A stretch of 38,084 nucleotides of DNA from a virus, in the IMG/VR virus record IMGVR_UViG_3300021378_002808, positions 1 through 38,084 of that record; one strand, 5' to 3'. The notes beneath the pieces are model-generated. The model saw only the letters and a program-made list of their open reading frames with translations. It made no database searches and was not told the origin of the DNA. This document shows positions 30,337 to 37,385 of the stretch, piece by piece; within the stretch, counting starts at the first letter, position 1; each line of letters begins with the position of its first letter. The translations under genes and the position numbers were made by a program.

Positions 30337-30990
30337 ATGTATATAGAGTATTGTCTGTACGACAGAACACTCAGCGAACAAGAAATATCTAAAGAGATAG
30401 AAAAAGCCATAGATATGGGAGTTAAAAATTTCTGTTTACTTCCCTATTCCCTTTCTTCTTTAAAGAATAGCGGATTATTAAAAGAAATTAATATTTGCGT
30501 ACCTCTTGACTACCCTTTTGGCGTAATGGATATTGATGCAAGAAAAGCGGTCGTGATTAATTTATTAAAAAAATATAAAATACAAGCATTAGATGTAGTC
30601 GCTCCCTCTAAAATATTATCTAATAATAAATATTCTAAATTTAGAGAAGACATAGATAATGTAAATCAAACATCAGAGAATTATGGATTAGACATTAGAT
30701 ATATATTAGAATATAGGCTGTTTAATTATGGTGTTTTATCTAGATGTTGCCAGATTCTATCTGATAAAGGCATTGAAACTATAGTTCCTTCTACCGGTAA
30801 TATGATAGACGATATTCATGATAATATTATTGCTTGCAAATATCTTGAAAGCAAATCTAAAATTAATACTATTTGTAGTGGTAATGTATACCACAATAAG
30901 CATCTCTCCTTGCTCCGCACAAATAATATACATAAAATTAGAGCATTTAATATTAATACGGTCAATATGCTTCAAAACTCAAATTTTTGA
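30337..30990 (+). CDS. DeoC-like TIM-barrel protein lacking the Schiff-base lysine
   Basis: The 217-residue protein follows deoxyribose-phosphate aldolase in order: CVPLDYPFGVMDIDARKAV (residues 54-72), QALDVVAPS (83-91), YILEYRLFN (122-130) and GIETIVPSTG (145-154). In DeoC the last block reads 'VKTSTG' and its Lys forms the Schiff base; here Val150 sits at that place. The later C-terminal 'KPAGG' region is also not recognisable. The fold is probably kept with a new ligand or role. It ends the gene run before the next promoter-like motif. Confidence 0.62.
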   Translation: MYIEYCLYDRTLSEQEISKEIEKAIDMGVKNFCLLPYSLSSLKNSGLLKEINICVPLDYPFGVMDIDARKAVVINLLKKYKIQALDVVAPSKILSNNKYSKFREDIDNVNQTSENYGLDIRYILEYRLFNYGVLSRCCQILSDKGIETIVPSTGNMIDDIHDNIIACKYLESKSKINTICSGNVYHNKHLSLLRTNNIHKIRAFNINTVNMLQNSNF

Positions 30991-31012
30991 ATTTTCTTTA
31001 TATGCTAATTAT

Positions 31013-31031
31013 GGTGTAACTTACTTATAAG
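31013..31031 (+). promoter_or_regulatory. candidate late-type promoter (GGTGTA...TATAAG)
   Basis: GGTGTAA at 31013-31019 and TATAAG at 31026-31031 lie 38-56 bases before the ATG at 31069. The 79-base gap after the DeoC-like gene has no TTGACA-type box. The motif pair matches those at 9720, 26509, 31689 and 36300. Confidence 0.45.
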
Positions 31032-31047
31032 CAATAGGCCTATTTGC
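31031..31047 (+). other. inverted repeat in the 5' leader (GCAATAGG/CCTATTTGC)
   Basis: A 12-base perfect palindrome, AATAGGCCTATT (31033-31044), is extended on both sides by GC and TGC to make an inverted repeat with one extra base. It lies at the likely transcript start or leader of the 31069 gene and could be an operator or an mRNA hairpin. There is no T run, so it is not a terminator. Confidence 0.4.
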
Positions 31048-31068
31048 ACAACAAACCGGAGATATAAA

Positions 31069-31656
31069 ATGAACTTATCAGACAATGTAAAACAAAACGA
31101 TGGGTCAGCGACTACATCTACTAGTACTGTAAATAACGCTGGTACATTTTTGGCTTTTGATAGCACAAATACCAAAATGGATGCAGTTAGCCCAGCATAC
31201 GCAGGCTATCTTGGAGGTTCAGTTCCAGCTGATACCAACAATCCGAATACAGATCAAGCTTTATCGGATGGTAATTTTGCACACAATAATCAAAAACCAA
31301 TTGCCAAGGGCTTGACTACAGTTCTTGGTGGCGGAGCAGTAGATAGCAGATTACTAGCTGGAGCTATGCTTCCTTACAATGATAGCGATTCCATACATGC
31401 TGTTGAAAATATCACCACAACTAGAACTGCTACAGCTATCAGAGGTGGTCAGTTCTTCATTGCTGGTAGAGATAACGACAGATATAATTTTAATCCAGAT
31501 CCTACTACAGCTACAGACGCTTTTGGCAACGATAATGCTGCTAGAGTATCCAGAGCAACTCCTGGTAATTTGGTATTTAAATTAGGTGGACCTTCAAGCG
31601 GCTCAAATCCTGTTGTAGACAGTTACTATTCGACTGTTGATAAAAAGACTGGCTAA
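31069..31656 (+). CDS. structural-type protein, hypothetical
   Basis: The 195-residue protein is rich in Ser, Thr, Asn, Gly and Ala, with a long low-complexity N-terminus and a patterned middle (KGLTTVLGGGAVDSRLLAGAMLP, IRGGQFFIAGRDN). Low charge and small residues suggest a capsid decoration or fibre component. No family is recognised. CCGGAGATAT ahead of the ATG is a strong ribosome-binding site. A promoter-like motif precedes it and a strong terminator (31683) follows, so it may form a single-gene high-level unit, as for an abundant virion protein. Confidence 0.62.
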   Translation: MNLSDNVKQNDGSATTSTSTVNNAGTFLAFDSTNTKMDAVSPAYAGYLGGSVPADTNNPNTDQALSDGNFAHNNQKPIAKGLTTVLGGGAVDSRLLAGAMLPYNDSDSIHAVENITTTRTATAIRGGQFFIAGRDNDRYNFNPDPTTATDAFGNDNAARVSRATPGNLVFKLGGPSSGSNPVVDSYYSTVDKKTG

Positions 31657-31682
31657 TTTTTAAACTTCATAACTTAATGATC

Positions 31683-31717
31683 AAGGACGGTGTATAGTTT
31701 ATATGCCGTCCTTTTTT
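31683..31717 (+). terminator. Rho-independent terminator with long loop
   Basis: An 8-bp stem (AAGGACGG at 31683-31690 with CCGTCCTT at 31706-31713) with a 15-base loop runs into six Ts (31712-31717). It closes the 31069 gene. The stem-loop contains the GGTGTA...TATATG pair of a candidate promoter, so a stop and a start signal overlap. A GGAG ribosome-binding site for the next gene follows at 31721. Confidence 0.82.
31689..31705 (+). promoter_or_regulatory. candidate late-type promoter inside the terminator loop
   Basis: GGTGTAT at 31689-31695 and TATATG at 31700-31705 lie 29-45 bases before the ATG at 31734. The pair sits in the loop and left arm of the terminator stem at 31683-31717. The spacing is shorter than in the other members of the set (five bases after GGTGTA), so this is the weakest of the five. 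Confidence 0.33.
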
Positions 31718-31733
31718 ATTGGAGATATATAAT

Positions 31734-32060
31734 ATGGCAGATCCTAATACTTTAGGTCATTTTTTTGAAAACTTTACTACACATATGGCTAGTGTGGTAA
31801 TTGCACTTATTGGTTTCTGGACTACTTTCGTTCGAAATCTCGTTAGTAGAAAAGAAGTGGAAGAAATGATAAATCATCAAAGTCAATATATGAGAGATAG
31901 AGAATTTATTATGTCTAGGTTAGAGGATCATAAAGAAGATAGTGCTACATTATTTAAGGCGCTTAGTAAAAATACAGAGGTAATGAGTGAACTTAAAGTT
32001 CAAATAGCAATGCTGAGTAAAACTCTCGAAGCATTGGAAAACAGAATAGAAAGAACATAA
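31734..32060 (+). CDS. membrane-anchored coiled-coil protein, hypothetical
   Basis: From the ATG at 31734 (108 residues) the protein has a membrane segment at about residues 18-35 (MASVVIALIGFWTTFVRN) and a long heptad-like helix from about 40 to the end, ending in a basic RIERT. The TTG at 31719 is inside the ribosome-binding site, so it is not the start. Such small anchored coiled coils occur among phage holins, spanins and virion injection proteins. The gene opens a run of small membrane proteins (31734-36296). Confidence 0.64.
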   Translation: MADPNTLGHFFENFTTHMASVVIALIGFWTTFVRNLVSRKEVEEMINHQSQYMRDREFIMSRLEDHKEDSATLFKALSKNTEVMSELKVQIAMLSKTLEALENRIERT

Positions 32061-32094
32061 TTTACAAAACTTTTAGTTAGATGGAGATAAATAA

Positions 32095-32298
32095 ATGGCT
32101 ACTACAGATGTTGCTTTTTCAAGCGATAGTGTCAATCCCTCAGGCATGCCTAAAAATGGTAGTATAATCTTGCATGCTGGGATTAGAACAGGTAATTATG
32201 ATGTGAATAATACTTATGCCACATCTGGTGTTACTGATGATCAAATAGAGGTTAAATATTCTGGTCGATTTGACGATTATGACTATTATTTACAATAG
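32095..32298 (+). CDS. small hypothetical protein, structural-type
   Basis: The 67-residue protein has Ser/Asn/Gly-rich composition with a short IILHAGIRTGNYDVNN block and ends in repeated Asp-Tyr. GGAGATAAATA ahead of the ATG gives a good ribosome-binding site. It resembles in style the 31069 protein, with no related family recognised. Small size and composition suggest a virion component. Confidence 0.58.
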   Translation: MATTDVAFSSDSVNPSGMPKNGSIILHAGIRTGNYDVNNTYATSGVTDDQIEVKYSGRFDDYDYYLQ

Positions 32299-32316
32299 TA
32301 TTTAAGGTTATTTTTT

Positions 32317-32799
32317 ATGAAAAAATCATATCAAACAAGCGAATTTTGGTTTACTATCGTCAGTTTTGTTATAAGTGGTTTATTTATAATAGGCGTAATT
32401 GCAGAGCCAGACACGAAAGACGACCTAATTAGTGTTGGTACTCATGTTGTTGAAAGTATTATACTCTTGGGTGGTCAATTTATGGTGTTCTCTAGATATT
32501 TACAAAAAAGAAAAATAGAAAAAATAGAGTACGAAAGAACGAAACAAAAAGAGCAAGATAATTTAAGAAAAGAGCTTGAAGATTATGTGGGTGTTGGTAA
32601 AAATCATGACGTTGTAAATATTAATACAGCAGACTTAGGAGAACTAATACAGTTACCACATATCGGACCACAACTTGCTCAAAAGATTATTGATTTTAGA
32701 AATACAGAAGATGGTTTCAATGATACCAGTGAATTGGTACAGATTAAAGGTATTGGAGATAGTGTGTTTTCCGATATTCGTCAATACGTCACCGTATGA
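32317..32799 (+). CDS. membrane-anchored helix-hairpin-helix (ComEA-type) protein
   Basis: The 160-residue protein has two membrane segments (about residues 10-29 and 45-62), a charged helix (65-95), then a ComEA-type helix-hairpin-helix domain: VNINTADLGELIQLPHIGPQLAQKIIDFR (99-127) and LVQIKGIGDSVFSDIRQYV (140-158). The HIGP and GIG hairpins bind the DNA backbone. ComEA is an exported DNA-uptake receptor; here the domain is tied to the membrane, and the topology (which side the domain faces) is not known. It might handle DNA at the membrane during entry or lysis. Confidence 0.72.
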   Translation: MKKSYQTSEFWFTIVSFVISGLFIIGVIAEPDTKDDLISVGTHVVESIILLGGQFMVFSRYLQKRKIEKIEYERTKQKEQDNLRKELEDYVGVGKNHDVVNINTADLGELIQLPHIGPQLAQKIIDFRNTEDGFNDTSELVQIKGIGDSVFSDIRQYVTV

Positions 32800-32807
32800 G
32801 GTAAAAT

Positions 32808-33236
32808 ATGAGCAGTAAAGAATTAATTATTAAAGAATTTGATGCCCTTATTGAAAATGTCAAGACTAGCTTAGAAGACGTTAAAAGATTTGCTGTAGGA
32901 GAAGCGTGGAAAATATTACAAGTAGCCACGGCTAGTTTAATACAAACAATCGAAAAACTTGGAGCAGATCTAAAAAGTCCTGAAAAAAAGACTTTAGCTA
33001 TGGAGCTTTTGTCTGGTTTTTATGATAAAATATTTTCAGCTGTGGATATTCCTGTTGTACCTAATATTTTAGAGCCTATTATACATAAGTATGTTAAGGC
33101 GTTTTTAATGGTTTTGGTAAGTGCAACAATTGACGCACTAGTTACGACATTTAGAGAAACAGGTATTTTTCTAAAGAAAAAACTAGATGAAAACCCATAT
33201 AAGAAAGAAGTTATGAAAGTTTCCTACGTTCCATGA
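32808..33236 (+). CDS. helical hypothetical protein with hydrophobic segment
   Basis: The 142-residue protein is mostly helix, with an amphipathic N-terminal half, a hydrophobic stretch at about residues 96-114 (VKAFLMVLVSATIDALVTT) and a basic tail. Family not recognised. It lies eight bases after the helix-hairpin-helix gene and twelve before the next membrane protein, so it is likely part of the same membrane-linked set. Confidence 0.58.
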   Translation: MSSKELIIKEFDALIENVKTSLEDVKRFAVGEAWKILQVATASLIQTIEKLGADLKSPEKKTLAMELLSGFYDKIFSAVDIPVVPNILEPIIHKYVKAFLMVLVSATIDALVTTFRETGIFLKKKLDENPYKKEVMKVSYVP

Positions 33237-33248
33237 AAGGTATAGATT

Positions 33249-33632
33249 ATGAATTTTAGCCAAAGTTTTGAGGAATTTAGCAGCGGTTTAGGCCCAACGG
33301 ATTTGGCTTTGTATGCCGGTGTAGGTATAGTTTTGTGGGTCTTATTTAAGGATAAGCTAAGTCCTGTTCAAAAAATTGTAATAGATTTAGTCAATAAAGC
33401 AAAGTCTTCTTTAGAGCAAGATGGCAAACCTAAAGTATCTGTACCATTGCCAGACAGCATGAAGAATGCTCCTATTGAAACCCAGAATGTATTTTTTGAT
33501 TTAGTAGTTTCTTGGAAACAGACTAGAGATTTAGCAGAACTGAGTGGCTGTAAAAAAGCTGTCGAGGTAGCTGATCAAATGTTTCCTTATTTAAGTCCAA
33601 CAATATGTTCGGAGGATAAAGATGCAGAATAA
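33249..33632 (+). CDS. single-pass membrane protein, hypothetical
   Basis: The 127-residue protein has one membrane segment at about residues 18-33 (LALYAGVGIVLWVLFK), followed by a soluble helical part with FDLVVSWKQTRDLAEL. Family not recognised. AAAGGTAT before the ATG fits a ribosome-binding site. It overlaps the next gene by 11 bases. Confidence 0.58.
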   Translation: MNFSQSFEEFSSGLGPTDLALYAGVGIVLWVLFKDKLSPVQKIVIDLVNKAKSSLEQDGKPKVSVPLPDSMKNAPIETQNVFFDLVVSWKQTRDLAELSGCKKAVEVADQMFPYLSPTICSEDKDAE

Positions 33633-34125
33633 ATTATTATTATTTGCAGGAGTCGTTTTGGTACTCTTTGGGGTATTTAAACCAGATGTATCTAGTTGGT
33701 CATTACCTTTGAACGATGCTGTATGTGTAGCTTCTAATCATGTAACAGACGCTCCCGCTGACGAGGTTTTACTAGAAAAAGCAAGATCTATTACTGAAGT
33801 ATTACTGGCTTCTAGTGATTCGACCAGGAAAAGTGATTGTGTAAAACTCTCTTCTTTATACTGTGATATTGCTACGCTTATAGAACTAGATGAATCTGAT
33901 TTAGTTATTGGAGATACCGCAACTATCAGAGAAGTTAATGGAGTAGCTGGGAAAATGCTTAGACTAGACATTAAAGATAAATATCCTAACTTAGCTGAAT
34001 TAGCTAAAGACCTAGTAGTAGGCAGCATTGGCGATGATGATGTAGTACTAGATAAGGCTTTAAGAAAAAAGGCTGTCGATGCTTTTAGAGCATTAAGTTG
34101 GGCTTTTTGGGAGGGTGGTAAATAA
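33622..34125 (+). CDS. membrane-anchored or exported helical protein, hypothetical
   Basis: The 167-residue protein starts with a membrane helix or signal (LLLFAGVVLVLFGVF, residues 5-19) and has a helical soluble remainder with two cysteines. It is similar in style to the 33249 protein. A GGAG ribosome-binding site lies in the end of that gene. TAATG couples it to the C1-type peptidase gene, so it may anchor, inhibit or be cut by that enzyme; this is inference. Confidence 0.58.
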   Translation: MQNKLLLFAGVVLVLFGVFKPDVSSWSLPLNDAVCVASNHVTDAPADEVLLEKARSITEVLLASSDSTRKSDCVKLSSLYCDIATLIELDESDLVIGDTATIREVNGVAGKMLRLDIKDKYPNLAELAKDLVVGSIGDDDVVLDKALRKKAVDAFRALSWAFWEGGK

Positions 34126-35051
34126 TGTCAAGAATGACTCCACAAAAATTGTATGATGCTTATCGCCAAGGTTATAGTGGATGCCTATGGGAAGAACATA
34201 TATTTGAAGAATTAATATCAAGTTCTAGATATGGATATTTTAAGGACGGCGCTAAGAAAATCAAAAATAGTGGCAAAGGCAAACTTTCTGCTCCATATAT
34301 GTCTGTTTTAAAATTTGATAAAAACGCTTATATAGAGAGGCAAACCACAGGAGACTGTGTTTCTCATGCTACTAGAAATGGGTGCGATATTACAAGAGCT
34401 GTTGAAATAGATATTAAAGGAGATAGAGAAAGCTGGATAGCAAGAGGAGCAACAGAAGCTATATACGGATGTAGAGGTCATGGAGGACAAGGCATGAGTT
34501 GTAGCAGAGCTGCGACTTTTGTTAGTCAAACAGGTGGTGTATTGGTGAGAAAAAACTATCCTGGTGTTGCTGACTTTAGTAGATATAATGGTGGCATGGG
34601 AGCTAAATGGGGATCTAGAGGACTCCCAGATAAAGTTATTGATAAAGCAGATGATCATCAAATCAAAACAGTATCACTAATTAGAACAGTCGAAGAAGCA
34701 AGAGATGCACTTGCTAATGGGTATGGTTTAAGTGTGTGCAGTAGCTATGGATTTTCTAATAAACGTAGCAGTACTGGATTTGCTCGTAAAAGTGGGTCGT
34801 GGGCTCATGCAATGTCTTGGACAGCTTGTGACGACACAGGCAAAGAACCAGCCTTTCTTGTACAAAACAGTTGGGGTAAGTGGAACTCAGGAGGACATCC
34901 AGAGTGGGGACCTATCCCAGACGGCTCATTTTTAATACATGCAGATGTTGCAGAAGGGATGTTGCGACAAAACGGAGCATATGCTTTTAGTGATTTTAAT
35001 GGATTTCCTCCACAAAAACTTCCTGATTATGGTTTCGGAGACTACTTATGA
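34125..35051 (+). CDS. papain-like cysteine protease (C1 family)
   Basis: The 308-residue protein has the papain catalytic set: oxyanion Gln73 with Cys78 in ERQTTGDCVSHAT, His228 in SWAHAMSW and Asn248 in VQNSWGKW. The order and spacing fit C1A. No signal peptide or long inhibitory prodomain is present, so the activity is probably kept in check some other way or acts in the virion or cytoplasm. It may cleave virion or host proteins. A 53-residue ORF follows with a shared ATGA. Confidence 0.82.
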   Translation: MSRMTPQKLYDAYRQGYSGCLWEEHIFEELISSSRYGYFKDGAKKIKNSGKGKLSAPYMSVLKFDKNAYIERQTTGDCVSHATRNGCDITRAVEIDIKGDRESWIARGATEAIYGCRGHGGQGMSCSRAATFVSQTGGVLVRKNYPGVADFSRYNGGMGAKWGSRGLPDKVIDKADDHQIKTVSLIRTVEEARDALANGYGLSVCSSYGFSNKRSSTGFARKSGSWAHAMSWTACDDTGKEPAFLVQNSWGKWNSGGHPEWGPIPDGSFLIHADVAEGMLRQNGAYAFSDFNGFPPQKLPDYGFGDYL

Positions 35052-35209
35052 AACTACTAGATAGAATAGCACTTAATAGTTTAATTAAAACAATTACCAA
35101 TTTCATCTTGGCTATCTTAAAAATGTTTGCACCAACTAAATCTGATGGTTTGGAACCTAAAGAAAGAAAAAAACCCGTCATTGACTTCCTAAGGAGATGG
35201 ATAAAATGA
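35048..35209 (+). CDS. 53-residue small hypothetical protein
   Basis: A 53-residue ORF (ATG 35048, TGA 35207-35209) sits between the papain-like and trypsin-like protease genes with ATGA overlaps on both sides. It has an amphipathic or membrane-like helix at residues 8-27 (ALNSLIKTITNFILAILKMF) and a basic tail. Its packing between two protease genes suggests a membrane partner or regulator; the family is not recognised. Confidence 0.56.
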   Translation: MKLLDRIALNSLIKTITNFILAILKMFAPTKSDGLEPKERKKPVIDFLRRWIK

Positions 35210-36051
35210 ATAAACTAGCCTCACTAATTGTAGTAACATTACTGTTGATACCAGTTTCTTTTTTACGGGGCGAAGAAATTCCTGTTAGTCAATATTTACA
35301 AGATATCAGTGTTACTATTAAAACAGACAGAGGTTCTGGTAGTGGGGTTATATTTACAAGAAAAATAATATCTGATGATGGCGAAAAAAATGTAAATTTT
35401 GTTTGGACAGCTGCACATGTATTAGAAGGTATTAGAAGCGTCAGAAGTATTTTAGATATTGAAGGCAAGACACTAAAGAAACCAGTATTTAAAGATGTTA
35501 AAATAGTTAAAAAGTTAATAGAGAATGGTATTACTGTTGGTGAATTATCTATGGATGCTGTCGTTGTTAAGTATAGTGATGCAACAGACGGCGAAGATCT
35601 TGCTTTACTTATGATTAAAAAGTTTGATTTTGTAGATGTGTCAGCTAAATTTAAAAAAGACGAGAATAATTCTGGTCTCCCTCTAGGAACTCAACTTTAT
35701 CATGTAGGGTCTCTGCTGGGAGAAAGCGGGGCGAATAGTATGACTACAGGCATTATGAGTCAAGTAGGACGTATGCTTGCTCTAAACAGTAGCACCAAGG
35801 TATTATTCGATCAAACAACAGTAACGGCTTTTCCTGGATCGTCTGGTGGTGGGGTTTTCTTAACTACTGGAGAATATATTGGTATGTTGGTTCGTGGAGC
35901 AGGAGAAACTTTTAATCTTATTGTCCCAATGAGACGCATACAAAAATGGGCTAAATCAGAAAATATACAATGGGCATTAGACCCAACAGTTAAAGCTCCA
36001 ACATTAGAAGAAATTAATAAATTACCCAAAGAGAGAATAGGTAAACTATGA
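35206..36051 (+). CDS. exported trypsin-like serine protease (S1C/DegP-like, no PDZ)
   Basis: From the ATG at 35206 (281 residues) there is a signal peptide (residues 5-20) and a full triad: His71 in TAAHV, Asp131 in EDLALL, Ser213 in PGSSGGG. The GSGSGVIFT and GSSGGGVF blocks resemble the DegP/HtrA catalytic domain but no PDZ domain follows. The ATG at 35206 is preferred over 35197: AAGGAG at 35191-35196 is nine bases away and the site is ATGA-coupled to the small ORF. It probably acts in the periplasm or outside. Confidence 0.82.
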   Translation: MNKLASLIVVTLLLIPVSFLRGEEIPVSQYLQDISVTIKTDRGSGSGVIFTRKIISDDGEKNVNFVWTAAHVLEGIRSVRSILDIEGKTLKKPVFKDVKIVKKLIENGITVGELSMDAVVVKYSDATDGEDLALLMIKKFDFVDVSAKFKKDENNSGLPLGTQLYHVGSLLGESGANSMTTGIMSQVGRMLALNSSTKVLFDQTTVTAFPGSSGGGVFLTTGEYIGMLVRGAGETFNLIVPMRRIQKWAKSENIQWALDPTVKAPTLEEINKLPKERIGKL

Positions 36052-36296
36052 GCAGAATATTCATTAGTACAATTGTTAGCCTACCTTTAATCTTTGGTCA
36101 ATTTTTCTTACCTTCTAGCACACCTGAAACATATAGCACTATGGCTGTAGTAACTTTGGTCGGAGCCAAGATATCTGCTGCAAAAGACACCTCCATCAAA
36201 AAATATAAGAGAAAAGACTGCCCAGTTTGCAAAGGAAAAGGCTGGTATATTAGCGGCGATGGAATAGCCAAAATAAGCTGCCAATACTGTGAATAA
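36048..36296 (+). CDS. small exported or anchored protein with one DnaJ-type zinc finger
   Basis: The 82-residue protein starts with a hydrophobic leader (IFISTIVSLPLIFGQFF, residues 4-20) and has a second hydrophobic stretch near 33-42. Its C-terminus holds CPVCKGKGWY and CQYCE, a DnaJ-type CxxCxGxG with its partner CxxC. One such finger can bind Zn and unfolded or cysteine-rich proteins. ATGA couples it to the protease before it. No T-rich terminator follows at once. Confidence 0.66.
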   Translation: MSRIFISTIVSLPLIFGQFFLPSSTPETYSTMAVVTLVGAKISAAKDTSIKKYKRKDCPVCKGKGWYISGDGIAKISCQYCE

Positions 36297-36299
36297 TAC

Positions 36300-36321
36300 G
36301 GTGTATTTTAATTTTATAAAG
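36300..36321 (+). promoter_or_regulatory. candidate late-type promoter (GGTGTA...TATAAAG)
   Basis: GGTGTAT at 36300-36306 and TATAAAG at 36315-36321 lie 33-54 bases ahead of the ATG at 36354, in the 57-base gap after the zinc-finger gene. The pair matches 26509 most closely. Confidence 0.48.
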
Positions 36322-36346
36322 GGCTATACACTCCATAAAGGGCTAT
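36316..36346 (+). repeat. 12-bp direct repeat ATAAAGGGCTAT
   Basis: ATAAAGGGCTAT occurs at 36316-36327 and again at 36335-36346, 19 bases apart start to start. The first copy overlaps the TATAAAG part of the promoter-like motif. The second supplies AAAGGG, about 11 bases before the ATG, the only ribosome-binding-site candidate there. It may be a short duplication or paired binding sites. Confidence 0.55.
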
Positions 36347-36353
36347 CTCTATA

Positions 36354-37385
36354 ATGTCAGATATACAAAAAATAGACACAAACAAGCCCATAGATCATGG
36401 CGGAGTTACGGTTAGATATCCATTCGGTGAAGCAGAAGGTCGTGACGCTAAGATATCCTCTCAGAACATCAAGACTCAAGCAAGTAATTTATTAAATAAA
36501 TTTAAGCCATTAAGACGGTTTGACGCAAAGACATTTTCATCTCTCTATTCCATGTTAACAGATAAGACTTTGGGCATATATCAATCTGACTTACCGTACC
36601 CTAGCACATCTAACTTTACATTAAAATCACAATTAGACTTGGGAATAGGTGTTTTTTCTGTATTTGACGAGCATTATATTTTTAATTATAATAATTATAT
36701 ATACGTATGTTGTAATAACAATAATATTAAATATATAGATGCTGATTTTAATATATCTGAAATTGATATTGGTTACAGGTGGGATCAAATCTTTTTTAAA
36801 GACGATGATACTATTTTTACCTTATTAGATAATAAGATTTATCAAATTGATTTAACAAATAACACAAGCTCTGTTTATGGAACATTAGACAGCTCAATAC
36901 CATATCCTGTAGACGATATTAAATATGATAACACCAATAACAAATTTATATGTTCGTCAGGCAATAAAATATTCATCAGTAATAATAGTTTAACTTTGCT
37001 CTCCACATTAAATAATATAGTACAAAGTTTATTTAATAATAAAAATGGCACTTTTATAGCATCCAGACCCTTAGATGGAGATAATGTTCAAGATAATTTT
37101 CAAATAGACTTATCAGATAATTCTATTACAACATTAACAGACAACAAAAACTATTATGAACATGCAGACTTGTTTTGCAAAAACTACACTAAGACTTCAG
37201 AAACAGGTAATGTTGAACTATATAGTGATTCTACTTTACTAGGTGCTATATCTTTGTTTGATGACGTATTATCTGTAAATCAGGCTACGGACACTATTGT
37301 TGTAAGAGAAGCAGAAAAGAGAAATGTCTATTCTTTAAAAAATGCTCTTAATGGTAAACTTTCTAAACTTGTGGAGTTAGATTAA
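36354..37385 (+). CDS. propeller-like structural protein, hypothetical
   Basis: The 343-residue protein opens with a polar 60-residue N-terminus. From about 85 to 340 it has repeated short beta-strand units with a regular alternation of bulky hydrophobic residues and Asn/Asp-rich turns (for example NNYIYVCCNNN, NKIYQIDLTNN, NKIFISNNS, NVELYSDSTL). This resembles a beta-propeller with weak blades, and a tail or fibre component is plausible. No family is recognised. It is followed by a TAATG-coupled Ig-domain protein. Confidence 0.62.
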   Translation: MSDIQKIDTNKPIDHGGVTVRYPFGEAEGRDAKISSQNIKTQASNLLNKFKPLRRFDAKTFSSLYSMLTDKTLGIYQSDLPYPSTSNFTLKSQLDLGIGVFSVFDEHYIFNYNNYIYVCCNNNNIKYIDADFNISEIDIGYRWDQIFFKDDDTIFTLLDNKIYQIDLTNNTSSVYGTLDSSIPYPVDDIKYDNTNNKFICSSGNKIFISNNSLTLLSTLNNIVQSLFNNKNGTFIASRPLDGDNVQDNFQIDLSDNSITTLTDNKNYYEHADLFCKNYTKTSETGNVELYSDSTLLGAISLFDDVLSVNQATDTIVVREAEKRNVYSLKNALNGKLSKLVELD

